Shown here: positions 16,367-24,598 of the stretch, in pieces | Numbering within the stretch: position 1 is the stretch's first letter | Layout: each line of letters begins with the position of its first letter | Source: Spirochaetaceae bacterium | Lineage (GTDB): Bacteria; Spirochaetota; Spirochaetia; DSM-27196; SLAA01 | Assembly (NCBI GenBank): GCA_007695055.1 | Contig: REEM01000097.1 | Coordinates: 1-40,147, forward strand | DNA length: 40,147 nucleotides | Reading direction: 5' to 3' | Made by a program: the position numbers and the translations under genes | Notes under the pieces: model-generated | Database searches by the model: none | Seen by the model: the letters and a program-made list of their open reading frames with translations, nothing else | Told to the model about the DNA's origin: nothing

Positions 16367-17440
16367 GGCGTCACCGCGGGTTAAGGTCTCAATCTCGGCC
16401 CGGGTAACATAGTTAATGTCGCCCTCTATGGAGTGACACAGCGTGCTTGCAGCAACCGCAAAGGACAAGGCACCTGCCGGGTCTCCCTTCAGATCAGGAT
16501 CACACGAGGCAAAGATCAAGGCCGCGCCGAATGAGTCACCTGCTCCCACGCGGTCCACGATATGGGTTATCTCGTTTGGGCTATACTCGCCGTTACGCAT
16601 TGGTGCAAAGACCGCGTCCTCGGTTGAGGCATTGTACAACATCGCTCCCCACCGATTATGAGAGGCTGAGACACTTTCGCGAAGGGTAATTGCAACCTGC
16701 TTCACGCTTGGAAACCGCGCCACAATCTGGCGTGCGACTTCGGGGTACCGCGCTATATCCAAAGAACCGTGCTCCACCTGGCTTTCGCCAGCTCGAATAC
16801 CAAGCACGTCGTCGGCGTCGGCTTCATTTGCAATGACAAGATCCACATAGGGGAGGATCTTTTCCATGGTGCTGCGCGCGAGGGCCTTTGGATTACCCTT
16901 AGCATCCCAGCGCCATAGCTTGCCACGGTAGTTCAAGTCGCATGAAACGGTCAGCCCTAGCTCCTTGGCAGAACGAGCTGCATCAATTGCGGCTTGTGCC
17001 GCCGTTTCCGACAGGGCCGGGGTAATGCCTGTTGTGTGGAACCAGTCAGCGCCTTTTAAGATTGAGCCCCAGTCGTAGTTGTTTGTCGCGGTAAGGGCTA
17101 CGGAAGAATGGTCACGGTCATAAACAACATTGCTTGCACGTTGATTTGCGCCTACCTCGATGTAGTAGGTTCCTATTCTCCCCGACTCTGTGCGGACAAT
17201 GTCCGAGGTATCAATGCCAATCCCATTCAAATAGGTGACGCAGGCGTCGGCAATGGGATTGCGTGGCAGCGCCGTTACAAACTTTGCTGCGCCGCCAAGC
17301 AAGGCAACACCGGCGGCAATATTTGCCTCTGCACCGGCAAAAGATACATCTACAATCCCAGGAAAGGCCTGCACAACACGCTTGTTGCCCGGTACTCGAA
17401 ACCGCGTCATAACCTCACCAAAACTCACTACCTGTGCCAT
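16346..17440 (-). CDS. kdgK: 2-dehydro-3-deoxygluconokinase (PfkB family)
   Basis: 364 residues from ATG 17440 (MAQVVSFGEV); the open frame extends upstream but overlaps eda without support. Phosphorylates 2-keto-3-deoxygluconate (KDG) to KDPG with ATP. PfkB features: SFGEVMTRFRVP at the start, FAGAEANIAAGVALLGG (35-50), and the C-terminal DRVGAGDSFGAAL, with D302 as catalytic base in GAGD. The VSCDLNYRGKLW segment is typical of KDG kinases. Lies 34 nt downstream of eda, forming an eda-kdgK operon that performs the last two steps from KDG to pyruvate and glyceraldehyde-3-phosphate. Ends within the 3' end of the IclR gene. Confidence 0.9.
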   Translation of the reverse strand: MAQVVSFGEVMTRFRVPGNKRVVQAFPGIVDVSFAGAEANIAAGVALLGGAAKFVTALPRNPIADACVTYLNGIGIDTSDIVRTESGRIGTYYIEVGANQRASNVVYDRDHSSVALTATNNYDWGSILKGADWFHTTGITPALSETAAQAAIDAARSAKELGLTVSCDLNYRGKLWRWDAKGNPKALARSTMEKILPYVDLVIANEADADDVLGIRAGESQVEHGSLDIARYPEVARQIVARFPSVKQVAITLRESVSASHNRWGAMLYNASTEDAVFAPMRNGEYSPNEITHIVDRVGAGDSFGAALIFASCDPDLKGDPAGALSFAVAASTLCHSIEGDINYVTRAEIETLTRGDASGRVVR

Positions 17441-17474
17441 CTTCTCATCTCCTATGTCTGTTGCGTTTTCAGAT

Positions 17475-18122
17475 CTACTGAACCGAAACAGCGCCGGACG
17501 ACGCATCGCGAGCCCGATCCTCAATTTCGTTCCAGTTCTTGCTCGCAATGAGGTTCTTCGGTGCAATCCAGGATCCACCAACAGCAAGAACCTCAGGCAA
17601 TGCAAGCCAGTCATTCATGTTTTCACGAGAAACCCCACCAAGAGGGATGTAGCTGAGACCAAGATGGCGGTAGGCGGCATTAACACTCTGCAGGTACTTA
17701 ATGCCCCCAAGAGGTTCGGCCGGGAAGAGCTTGAGCAGGGTGCATCCAAGGGAGTAGGCGGCCTCTATGTCACTCGGGGTGGCAATTCCAGGGGCAAAGG
17801 GCAAATTGTAGTCACGGGCCGCCTCAACGACAGCCGGATTAAACCCAGGACTCACGGCAAAGGCCACCCCAAGTTCCTTAATTTCCCGCGCCTGCTCCGG
17901 TGAGAGCACAGTCCCCACGCCGACCACCAACTCCGGCACCTCGGCCATGACCGCTTTAAGCGCATCCATTGAGCCTTCCGTGCGCAAGGCCAGCTCGATG
18001 TGGGTCACCCCACCACGCACAAGAGCCTGTGCCGTTGGCACCGCATCTGAAGGGTCGTCAAACACCAGAACTGCCACAATGGGACTCTTGCGTAACGACT
18101 CCGTTAATTCTGTGGACCACAT
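17475..18122 (-). CDS. eda: KDPG aldolase (Entner-Doudoroff)
   Basis: 215 residues. Cleaves 2-keto-3-deoxy-6-phosphogluconate to pyruvate and glyceraldehyde-3-phosphate. Active-site residues align with class I KDPG aldolases: E43 and R47 (THIELALRT), T71 (VGVGT), and Schiff-base lysine K131 in LLKLFPAE; IPLGGVSREN binds phosphate. Preceded by the promoter/operator at 18155-18200 and followed by kdgK. Together with the TctCBA importer next door this makes a complete uptake-to-pyruvate route for a sugar acid, except that the dehydratase or isomerases giving KDG are not in the window. Confidence 0.93.
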   Translation of the reverse strand: MWSTELTESLRKSPIVAVLVFDDPSDAVPTAQALVRGGVTHIELALRTEGSMDALKAVMAEVPELVVGVGTVLSPEQAREIKELGVAFAVSPGFNPAVVEAARDYNLPFAPGIATPSDIEAAYSLGCTLLKLFPAEPLGGIKYLQSVNAAYRHLGLSYIPLGGVSRENMNDWLALPEVLAVGGSWIAPKNLIASKNWNEIEDRARDASSGAVSVQ

Positions 18123-18154
18123 ACTCTACCCGCCTCTTGCTGCATACCTATTTT

Positions 18155-18200
18155 TGGAACACCGTTCCCATATTATGCATCGGTTGTGGGGAAGTTGCAA
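18155..18200 (-). promoter_or_regulatory. Promoter and IclR-like operator of eda-kdgK
   Basis: On the minus strand TTGCAA (18200-18195), 17-bp spacer, CATAAT (18177-18172; five of six). Immediately downstream, over the expected start site, is TGGAA-CACCG-TTCCCA (plus strand 18155-18170), an inverted repeat with the TGGAA-N5-TTCCA spacing known for IclR operators. Binding there would block transcription initiation. Confidence 0.6.
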
Positions 18201-18223
18201 GTAGAATTAGGGATGTTCCGTCA

Positions 18224-18352
18224 GCGCGCCGGGCTGCCGGGCGGCGTGGCGCCCCGGGAGCGCTGCGGCGCGCCCGTCCGTCGCCACTGGCCCTGGCGCG
18301 CCCGCCATGCGCCAGAGCTACAACGAGGCTCCGCTGCGAAGCCTCGCTTTTT
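18224..18352 (+). other. GC-rich tandem hairpins ending in a plus-strand terminator
   Basis: Three structures follow each other. Hairpin 1 (18224-18273): GCGCGCC pairs with GGCGCGC, extended inside by GCT/AGC, CCGGG/CCCGG and GGCG/CGCC. Hairpin 2 (18293-18315): CTGGCGC/GCGCCAG. Hairpin 3 (18324-18346): CGAGGCT/AGCCTCG followed by T5 (18348-18352), a rho-independent terminator on the + strand that overlaps the last codons of the minus-strand permease gene. GC content here is far above the flanks. It may be a structured RNA, or simply the 3' end of the permease transcript. Confidence 0.5.
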
Positions 18353-18869
18353 CGTAAATTCGCTCTACCTCAAGTCGCGGGACGACGGCCTGAATGAGCC
18401 AGGCAATTCCAATGATCGCCGGAATATTCAACAGCAACCGAGTAAATGCAAAGGGCGCTCCTAAGGCCTGAAACTCAAACAGCAGCATAGGAATTTTTGT
18501 TGTCGACCAGGCGCCAATGAGCAGGAGCACGTTAAAGAACGAGGCCCCCTTACTCATGAGTACCGCCGCCACCGGGAAGGCTCCATACAGCGGACCTGCT
18601 GCTGCCGAACCCAGAATAAAGGCAATGAACCCACCCCGAGGACCTGAGCCGGGGCCCATATATCGCGTTAGCACCTCGCGCGGCACCCATACATCCAGCA
18701 ACCCAAGCAGCACGAATACTGGCGGAATAACGGCAAGCATCTCCCAGGTACCAGAAACCGCGGTCTCCACAGCGGTATCAAATACCGCTCGGTGCGTGAA
18801 GGCCAGCAGGACATAGACCGCCACTACACTCAAAGCAAACAAATATGACCGGAGCAGTTTTTTCACCAT
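18318..18869 (-). CDS. COG0701-type permease, second half-protein
   Basis: 183 residues, about five transmembrane helices. The conserved core of the predicted-permease (ArsP-like, PF03773) family is present: FIAFILGSAAAGPLYGAFPVAAVLMSKGASFFNVLLLIGAWSTTKIPMLLFE broken by the usual small-residue packing. Full-length family members have two such halves in about 320 residues; here they are separate genes. Its ATG overlaps the stop of the other half by 7 nt, so both are made together and probably form a heterodimer. Substrate is unknown; the family includes organoarsenical and other exporters. The C-terminal RIYEKARLRSGASL is charged and encoded within the + strand terminator hairpin. Confidence 0.78.
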   Translation of the reverse strand: MVKKLLRSYLFALSVVAVYVLLAFTHRAVFDTAVETAVSGTWEMLAVIPPVFVLLGLLDVWVPREVLTRYMGPGSGPRGGFIAFILGSAAAGPLYGAFPVAAVLMSKGASFFNVLLLIGAWSTTKIPMLLFEFQALGAPFAFTRLLLNIPAIIGIAWLIQAVVPRLEVERIYEKARLRSGASL

Positions 18870-19348
18870 AGCGGCACCACCAAGCCCATAACCACCGCAA
18901 CGAGTAAGGCAAAGACATATGCTGCGCTATTTCGCACCAGCGCAGCGCGTTTGCCAAAGTAAGAAATCTCAACCGACAGGGTCACAACACCAACCATCAT
19001 GAGCGATGAGACAAACGCCGCAATTTGAGTTATTCCGGCTCCGCCGCGCAAGAGCAAGGCTGCCGTTGGAAAAGCAATGAAGCCTGGAATGAGGGTAATG
19101 CTTCCCACCCCGGAGGCCAGCAGCACACCAAACCAGCCGGACTCGCTCCCAATGAGCCTACTCAAGACCTCAGGACGCAAGAGTGCAATCAGAATTCCTA
19201 CCAATAGAATGATCGCAATGAACTGCGGCAGGATACCAGCAAAAGCTATCCAGCCTTTTCGCAGAGCCGTGCGGGTCTTTTTCTTGTCTTTGACCGCTGA
19301 GAGCAACAACGCTGCCCCAGCAAGTCCATACAACACAACTGCACTCAC
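18863..19348 (-). CDS. COG0701-type permease, first half-protein
   Basis: 161 residues from GTG 19348, with a strong AGGAGGT before it. About five transmembrane helices; after a short basic loop (KDKKKTRTALRKGW) comes GVLLASGVGSITLIPGFIAFPTAALLLRGGAG, matching the corresponding Gly/Pro-rich core of the second half. The two proteins are therefore internal-repeat halves of one transporter fold encoded by separate overlapping genes. Function unknown. Confidence 0.75.
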   Translation of the reverse strand: MSAVVLYGLAGAALLLSAVKDKKKTRTALRKGWIAFAGILPQFIAIILLVGILIALLRPEVLSRLIGSESGWFGVLLASGVGSITLIPGFIAFPTAALLLRGGAGITQIAAFVSSLMMVGVVTLSVEISYFGKRAALVRNSAAYVFALLVAVVMGLVVPLW

Positions 19349-19360
19349 AACCGTACCTCC

Positions 19361-19389
19361 TTGGACAACCTAAACTCCTTTGCTAAACT
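19361..19389 (+). promoter_or_regulatory. Possible promoter of the glycerophosphodiesterase operon
   Basis: TTGGAC (19361-19366), 17-bp spacer, TAAACT (19384-19389, four of six). The start site would be near 19396, about 15 nt before GTG 19411, with AGGAGA in between. Confidence 0.35.
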
Positions 19390-19410
19390 GCTCAAGACAC
19401 AGGAGACAAC

Positions 19411-20337
19411 GTGAACTCACGCAGGCGAAGAATAATTGCCACACTCGTTATTGCCGTCCTCCTTGGGGGCCTGGCCTTCACTTTTCTTAGGAGTCGCGCC
19501 GAGCCGCTACCGCAGCACCCATTTTTCAACGGCCTAAGGCAGGATCGCGCTCTGGTTATTGCTCACCGTGGTGGCGCGGCACTCTGGCCCGAGAACACAC
19601 TCACAGCCTTTGCCGGAGCCTGGGAGTTGGGGGTCGATGTCCTCGAGATGGATGTTCATTTGACAGCCGACGGTGTTCCGGTGGTGATCCATGACAGCAG
19701 CGTTGACCGTACTACCGACGGAAGCGGTGAGGTCAGATCCTTCACGCTTGCGGAACTCCAAGAGCTTGATGCCGCGTATTACTTCAGTCCGCTTGATGCG
19801 CCCGGCGATTTTTCGTTACGCGGTACCGGAATTACCATTCCGACTCTGCGGGAGCTTTTTGACGCCTTCCCAGACGCGCACATGGTGGTTGAGTCCAAAG
19901 AGGACGATATCGCCGCTGCCGAGATTATTTTACAGCTGGTACAGGAGTATGAGCGCGCTGACCGAACTCTCCTGGCAAGTTTTTCGCACCGGGTTCTCCA
20001 GCACTTCCGCAGCCAAGACGCACATGTTGCAACCCATGCATCAGAACCCGAAGTCACCCGCTTTCTTGCGGCTTCCTGGCTTTTGGGCGAGAGCTTTGTG
20101 GTGCCGGACTATGAGTCGCTCTTTGTTCCGCCGCATGCGGGCAGAATCCCGGTGCTGACCAGTCGCTTTGTCAATGCAGCTTCCAACCGGAACATCTTTG
20201 TGGCCGCATGGACAATTAACGACAAGACCGAGATGTTCCGGCTGCTGAATATGGGCGTGAATGGCCTCATTACCGACCAGCCCGATATGGCGCTTGACCT
20301 TGTGGGCAGCACACCATACGCTAAGGCTGAATGGTAG
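19411..20337 (+). CDS. Glycerophosphodiester phosphodiesterase, membrane anchored
   Basis: 308 residues from GTG 19411 (AGGAGA 6 nt before). An N-terminal basic patch and one transmembrane helix (about 8-26) place the enzyme outside the cytoplasmic membrane. The GDPD TIM-barrel has its catalytic residues: H52-R53 (IAHRGG), E61 (PENTLTAF), E79 and D81 (VLEMDVHLT), and H94 (VIHD). It hydrolyses glycerophosphodiesters from phospholipid turnover to glycerol-3-phosphate and an alcohol. Followed after 27 nt by two unknown proteins on the same strand. Confidence 0.93.
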   Translation: MNSRRRRIIATLVIAVLLGGLAFTFLRSRAEPLPQHPFFNGLRQDRALVIAHRGGAALWPENTLTAFAGAWELGVDVLEMDVHLTADGVPVVIHDSSVDRTTDGSGEVRSFTLAELQELDAAYYFSPLDAPGDFSLRGTGITIPTLRELFDAFPDAHMVVESKEDDIAAAEIILQLVQEYERADRTLLASFSHRVLQHFRSQDAHVATHASEPEVTRFLAASWLLGESFVVPDYESLFVPPHAGRIPVLTSRFVNAASNRNIFVAAWTINDKTEMFRLLNMGVNGLITDQPDMALDLVGSTPYAKAEW

Positions 20338-20364
20338 CCTATATCACTCTGGGGGCCGCTACAC

Positions 20365-20835
20365 ATGCGAAACATACCTTCTCACATTCACCATTTCAGT
20401 TGGCACAGCAAGATCTCGTTTGAGTTGCCCATTCGTTTCGAGGAGCAAGACGAAGATCCCGACACCAACAGCGCCATTTACGCCGACGATCTTGATGACG
20501 ACGACGAGCTTGGGGCAAAGGTTCTGGCCAAAGCAACCGCAGTTCCCGAGAACCAGAATGACGCCTACCGGCTCTTGGCGCTTGAATCTGCCAAGTTGCC
20601 AGACCGCAACACGGAATCATTTGTCGAGTGTAGTGTCGACGGGGCACCGGCCGTGCAACAGACCCTCGTTTATGAACAGGCAGACATAGGTATACAGGTG
20701 CTGCGCCACGAAACCTTTGCGCAGATTGGAAACATCGTTTTTTCGCTCACCTGTCTTGCACCGGCGGCACGAGCGGAGGAATACATCCCGGCCTTTGATC
20801 ATGCTGCTAGCACTGCGCGTTTTGTGCTGCTCTAG
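20365..20835 (+). CDS. Unknown cytosolic protein with acidic tract
   Basis: 156 residues, no signal peptide or membrane segment. N-terminal HFSWHSKISFELPIRFEEQ resembles the opening strand of small PsbP/DUF1795-like domains, and the C-terminal VLRHETFAQIGNIVFSLTCLAP followed by a helix supports such a fold. An acidic tract (YADDLDDDDEL, 39-49) lies between. I cannot name a family. It lies 27 nt after the phosphodiesterase gene and 29 nt before a protein of similar apparent architecture; the pair could be diverged paralogues. Confidence 0.65.
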   Translation: MRNIPSHIHHFSWHSKISFELPIRFEEQDEDPDTNSAIYADDLDDDDELGAKVLAKATAVPENQNDAYRLLALESAKLPDRNTESFVECSVDGAPAVQQTLVYEQADIGIQVLRHETFAQIGNIVFSLTCLAPAARAEEYIPAFDHAASTARFVLL

Positions 20836-20864
20836 CACTTTTGTCTGGAGTTATGGAGGATAGA

Positions 20865-21356
20865 ATGGTGGAAAGCACAGGCTACACAAGTTTTGCTCAC
20901 GAAGGCGCTCTTATTTCGGCGTTGGTGCCGGACGGATGGGAGGCAGTTGAGCCAGCTCCCCAGCAGGTAAGGTTTTTTGGTCCAGTCCAGACCGAGTACG
21001 ACGACTACAGACCAACCTTCAGCATCTCCTTAGGTAGACCGGACGGGTTTGGTGAGGAGTGGTTTGACGAGTTTGCCGACGACAGCCTTGGGCAGTTACA
21101 GTCAGAGTACGAAGGTTTTGTCCTGCGGTCTACCGAGAGACTGTCCCTTTCAAGCCTCGTTGAGGTCAATGCAGTCTGGTACGAATGGGAACCGGAGCCC
21201 AATCTCGCCTTCGCCCAGCTTCAGGCCTTGGCACCGGTCGACCGCTTCCGTATGTACCTAATTAATGCGGCCACCTTGCGGCCCCTCGCGGACATACACC
21301 TGCCGATCTTTGATCAGATACTTCGCAGCCTGCGAATGCTCCCCCCACGCCAATAA
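20865..21356 (+). CDS. Unknown cytosolic protein, possible paralogue of the preceding gene
   Basis: 163 residues from ATG 20865, preceded by GGAGGA; the open frame starts at TTG 20841. A strand-rich domain: ALISALVPDGWEAVE, RPTFSISLGRPDG, EVNAVWYEWEP, then RFRMYLINAATLRPLADIHLPIFDQILRSLRML. The last segment (strand, short loop, terminal helix with F-D-Q-I-L-R-S) is typical of PsbP/Mog1-like or DUF1795 proteins. No catalytic motif. Function unknown; it shares order of elements, not obvious identity, with the preceding protein. Confidence 0.65.
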   Translation: MVESTGYTSFAHEGALISALVPDGWEAVEPAPQQVRFFGPVQTEYDDYRPTFSISLGRPDGFGEEWFDEFADDSLGQLQSEYEGFVLRSTERLSLSSLVEVNAVWYEWEPEPNLAFAQLQALAPVDRFRMYLINAATLRPLADIHLPIFDQILRSLRMLPPRQ

Positions 21357-21392
21357 TCCGTAAAATATTCGGGAGCCCCAGTGTAGTTGCTC

Positions 21393-21421
21393 TTGCATAT
21401 TAGATTTTTATTATATAGATT
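21393..21421 (+). promoter_or_regulatory. Possible leaderless promoter of the MFS gene
   Basis: TTGCAT (21393-21398), 17-bp spacer, TAGATT (21416-21421; four of six). The expected start site falls on or next to ATG 21428, which has no Shine-Dalgarno before it. Confidence 0.4.
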
Positions 21422-21427
21422 GTGTCT

Positions 21428-22624
21428 ATGAGTAACACAGTCGGAATAGACACAGCACATGAGAAGAATGCGGGAGCGGGATTGCTCCTGTTCATTTTGG
21501 GTTTTTTGGCCTTCTGGGCCAATGGTGACAACTATGCAGCCGCGCCACTCTTGGTAAGCATTGCAGAAGATCTTAACCTGGAGATATCGCGCGCCGCGCT
21601 TTCGGTAACCTCGTACATGATGACCTTCGGGGTGTTTACCCTGCTCTTTGGTCCGCTTGGTGACCGTTTTGGTCGAGGTCGAATCATTAAGGCGGCGGCC
21701 TTTGGCACGGCCATATTTAGCATTCTTGGTGGCTTTGCCTTTAACTTTCCTTCACTTCTGGTTTTCCGCGGATTTAACGGTGCGTTTGCAGCCGGAATCT
21801 TTCCGGTCACCATGGCGCTGATAGGCGAGAGCTTCTCGGACGACAAGCGACAGGGCGCTATTGCACAGGTAATGGGAATGATGTTTCTTGGTGGGGCCTC
21901 CGCAACCGCAATTGGCGGCATCATTGCGCATTACGGTTCATGGCGTGGCGTGTACATTCTCTACGGCATTGCCGAGCTCATTCTTGCAATCGCGGTACTG
22001 AAAATTGTGCCTTCCGGTTCACGCTCACCACACCGAAGCTCGGTACTTGAGTCCTACACCACAGCACTCCGGGCACCTGGCATGGCTGCAATAGTTGGCA
22101 CTATTTTCTTTGTCGGCTTTGCGGTCTTTGGTAGTTTTTCTTTTGCCGGTCACTATGTGCAGAGCATTACCGGTCTGCCACTCATCACGGTCGGACTCAT
22201 AGTTACGGCCTTTGGACTCGGGTCGGTCGCGGCAAGTCGCGTCATTCCGCGGCTCCGCATGCGGCTGAAATCTGCCTTCTTGCCGGTGGCCGGAGTTTTT
22301 GGCGCACTGAGCCTCAGTGCCCTGGTTGTGGCTGTTGAACCGGTGCTCATGGTCATTGGCTTTTTCGGCTTCGGCATGGCTTTTGTTGCGCTGCAGTCCA
22401 CCCTGATTATGGGTGCCCAGAGCAAGCTTCCGCAACTACGCGGGACGGCTATGTCACTCGCCTCATTTGGAATGTTTGTCGGGGGTGCAACCGGTGCAGC
22501 AGTCAACGGCATTATTAACAATGCATTTGGCCCGGCGGCAATATACGCCCCGGCGGCGGTTTTCGTACTCCTTGCAGCCTTTGCTGCAAAGAAGTTGACG
22601 GGAATGAAACCCAAGACTACTTAG
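21428..22624 (+). CDS. Major facilitator superfamily transporter
   Basis: 398 residues from ATG 21428; a GTG at 21422 is in frame but lies inside the probable -10 region. Twelve predicted transmembrane helices. MFS motif A between helices 2 and 3 is clear (GPLGDRFGRGRIIKAA, about 75-90), and RGFNGAFAAGIFPVTMALIGE matches helix 4. The overall pattern is that of drug:proton antiporters of the DHA1 group; the substrate cannot be told. A half-length cytosolic loop follows helix 6 (PSGSRSPHRSS). Single gene with its own promoter, converging on the lactate permease gene. Confidence 0.88.
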   Translation: MSNTVGIDTAHEKNAGAGLLLFILGFLAFWANGDNYAAAPLLVSIAEDLNLEISRAALSVTSYMMTFGVFTLLFGPLGDRFGRGRIIKAAAFGTAIFSILGGFAFNFPSLLVFRGFNGAFAAGIFPVTMALIGESFSDDKRQGAIAQVMGMMFLGGASATAIGGIIAHYGSWRGVYILYGIAELILAIAVLKIVPSGSRSPHRSSVLESYTTALRAPGMAAIVGTIFFVGFAVFGSFSFAGHYVQSITGLPLITVGLIVTAFGLGSVAASRVIPRLRMRLKSAFLPVAGVFGALSLSALVVAVEPVLMVIGFFGFGMAFVALQSTLIMGAQSKLPQLRGTAMSLASFGMFVGGATGAAVNGIINNAFGPAAIYAPAAVFVLLAAFAAKKLTGMKPKTT

Positions 22625-22680
22625 GACGATATCGGCGCGTTCAAAAAATGAACAATAGGCGCGTGTCACCGGGCGCACCG

Positions 22681-22709
22681 AAAAAAAGGGCGGGGGAATA
22701 CCCCCGCCC
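22681..22709 (-). terminator. Rho-independent terminator of the lactate permease gene
   Basis: GGGCGGGGG / CCCCCGCCC, a perfect 9-bp stem (22688-22696 and 22701-22709) with loop AATA. On the minus strand it is followed by T7 (22687-22681), 31 nt after the permease stop. Confidence 0.9.
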
Positions 22710-22739
22710 AACGCGTAACGTCACCGTCTGCTGTAATGT

Positions 22740-24386
22740 CTAAACGATTCCAACACCGATAAAGGCAATCACACCAACCATCAGGGTGTAGACGAGTGAA
22801 GGAATGAGGTTGATTCGAATAACTCGACCCTCCATTCCCAAAACACCAACCGTCGTACAGGCAGCAACAACGTTGTGCACACATATCATGTTTCCTGCGG
22901 CTGCGCCTGCGACCTGTGCACCACCAATAACGGTGGTCGCAATTCCAGCCTCAATTGCAACACCTTCCTGGAAGGCAGAGAACAGAATGTTCGACACGGT
23001 ATTACTACCGGACATGAACGCACCAAGGTTACCAATGAACGGTGAAAAAATGGGCCAGATTCCGCCGAACAACGACGCAGCAGCGCCCGACAGCGCAACC
23101 ATCATACCGTCTACAGTTGCACCCGGGTAGTTTCCGGAGTTCAACATGACCTGCACCATTCCAACCGCAAAGAATAATGCAATGGCTGCTGGAATAATCT
23201 GCTTGAAGGTCGCAATCCATGTGTCTTTGGCCTGGCTTCCAAAGTTCAGCAGCGGAATACAGATGATTGCAACCAGCATAAACCCAACCGTTCCCGGCAG
23301 GTATGCCCAAGCAAAGTTAAAGGTGAGTCCGGTGCCAAGAATGTCCGGGATAGTGATGGTAAGCCCGGACAGGAAGCTCTGAAGAGGCCCAATTACGCGG
23401 GTGAAAACCAGGATGGCGGAAACCAGAATGTACGGAGTCCAGGCCTTCATAGGAGATATGGGGAGGTCAGACATCTTCTGAGTCTTGGCCTGCTCAAGCT
23501 CTTCCTCGGTGGGAAGCAGCTCTTTTACGCCAACCCAGGCACTGTCCCATTTGCTTCGATTCGCAAACTCCCAGGTATCCTTAGGAACCAGAAAGCCAGC
23601 ACGAGCAGCAGGAATGCTAATTCCCAGACCAATAAGTCCACCCAGAAGTGAGGGAAGCTCGGGGCCGATAAATGCTGCAATGAGAATGTAGGGTACGGCA
23701 AAAGTAGCGCCAGCAAACACTGCAAAGGGCACGGCCGGGCCGAGATCTTTCCAGCTTCGGTTCTCACCAAAGAAGCGAACCATAACACCAACCACAACAA
23801 CCGGCACAATAAGCGCGGCAATTGAGTGTGGAATAGCTGCCCAGAGTCCGATACCGGCAAGCTCTGCAGCCGAAATGTCCAGAACGGCGTTAACACCACC
23901 AATGATGGGGGTTCCGACCGCGCCAAAGCTTACCGGTGCGCTATTGGCAATGAGTGCAACTGAGGCCGCGGCTAGTGGTGGAAAGCCAAGGCCAACCATG
24001 AGTGGAGCTGCAAGGGCCGCTGGAGTACCAAAGCCCGCCGCTCCCTCAATGAATGCACCAAACAGAAAAGCGATAATAACAACCTGCACGCGCCGGTCAG
24101 GGCTAATACCGTTAAAGGTAGCGTTGATGGTTTTTATCGCACCACTGTTCTTCAGAGTATTCATGAGCAGCAAGGCTCCGAATACAATGACCAAAATATT
24201 AAAGCCGCTCAGAGCGCCAAAAATGGACGCGCCTGCGATCCAGTCAACCGGCATTTGCCATGCAGTTGCCGCAATTATGACCGCGAGCAACCATGCAAGC
24301 GGCATAACCTTTTTCGCTGGCCACATCACGACAACCATGAGAATGATTGCCAGTAGGATGGGAAGCGATGCTAAAAGTGGTAGCAT
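22740..24386 (-). CDS. lldP: L-lactate permease
   Basis: 548 residues from ATG 24386 (MLPLLASLP), preceded by GGAGGA; the frame is open further upstream without support. Imports lactate with protons. Family features: [18 protein letters not shown] in the N-terminal part, [49 protein letters not shown] broken by helices, [18 protein letters not shown], and the C-terminal [26 protein letters not shown] and [21 protein letters not shown]. About 13 helices. Monocistronic with its own promoter and terminator. No lactate dehydrogenase genes are in the window. Confidence 0.95.
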   Translation of the reverse strand: MLPLLASLPILLAIILMVVVMWPAKKVMPLAWLLAVIIAATAWQMPVDWIAGASIFGALSGFNILVIVFGALLLMNTLKNSGAIKTINATFNGISPDRRVQVVIIAFLFGAFIEGAAGFGTPAALAAPLMVGLGFPPLAAASVALIANSAPVSFGAVGTPIIGGVNAVLDISAAELAGIGLWAAIPHSIAALIVPVVVVGVMVRFFGENRSWKDLGPAVPFAVFAGATFAVPYILIAAFIGPELPSLLGGLIGLGISIPAARAGFLVPKDTWEFANRSKWDSAWVGVKELLPTEEELEQAKTQKMSDLPISPMKAWTPYILVSAILVFTRVIGPLQSFLSGLTITIPDILGTGLTFNFAWAYLPGTVGFMLVAIICIPLLNFGSQAKDTWIATFKQIIPAAIALFFAVGMVQVMLNSGNYPGATVDGMMVALSGAAASLFGGIWPIFSPFIGNLGAFMSGSNTVSNILFSAFQEGVAIEAGIATTVIGGAQVAGAAAGNMICVHNVVAACTTVGVLGMEGRVIRINLIPSLVYTLMVGVIAFIGVGIV

Positions 24387-24490
24387 AAAATGTCCTCCGT
24401 GTTTCCCGCACCATAACAGCACATAAGTTCGGTGCCTTTTTATGATACGAAAGGTAAAAATTTGTGACGTTACGCTGAAGTTGTGCCTCT

Positions 24491-24519
24491 CTTGTAACCC
24501 GAGACTCACCATCTGTCAA
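24491..24519 (-). promoter_or_regulatory. Promoter of lldP
   Basis: On the minus strand TTGACA (24519-24514, perfect), 17-bp spacer, TACAAG (24496-24491, four of six). The start site near 24484 gives a leader of about 98 nt. I see no clear palindromic lactate-regulator site. The rest of the 24387-24598 gap is A+T-rich with nothing else evident. Confidence 0.55.
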
Positions 24520-24598
24520 CGATAAACTCTATAAAGTGAGTTATATCCTGAATAACAGAATTTCTATGTGATATTAAACGCGCCAAGAGAGGGGTGGG

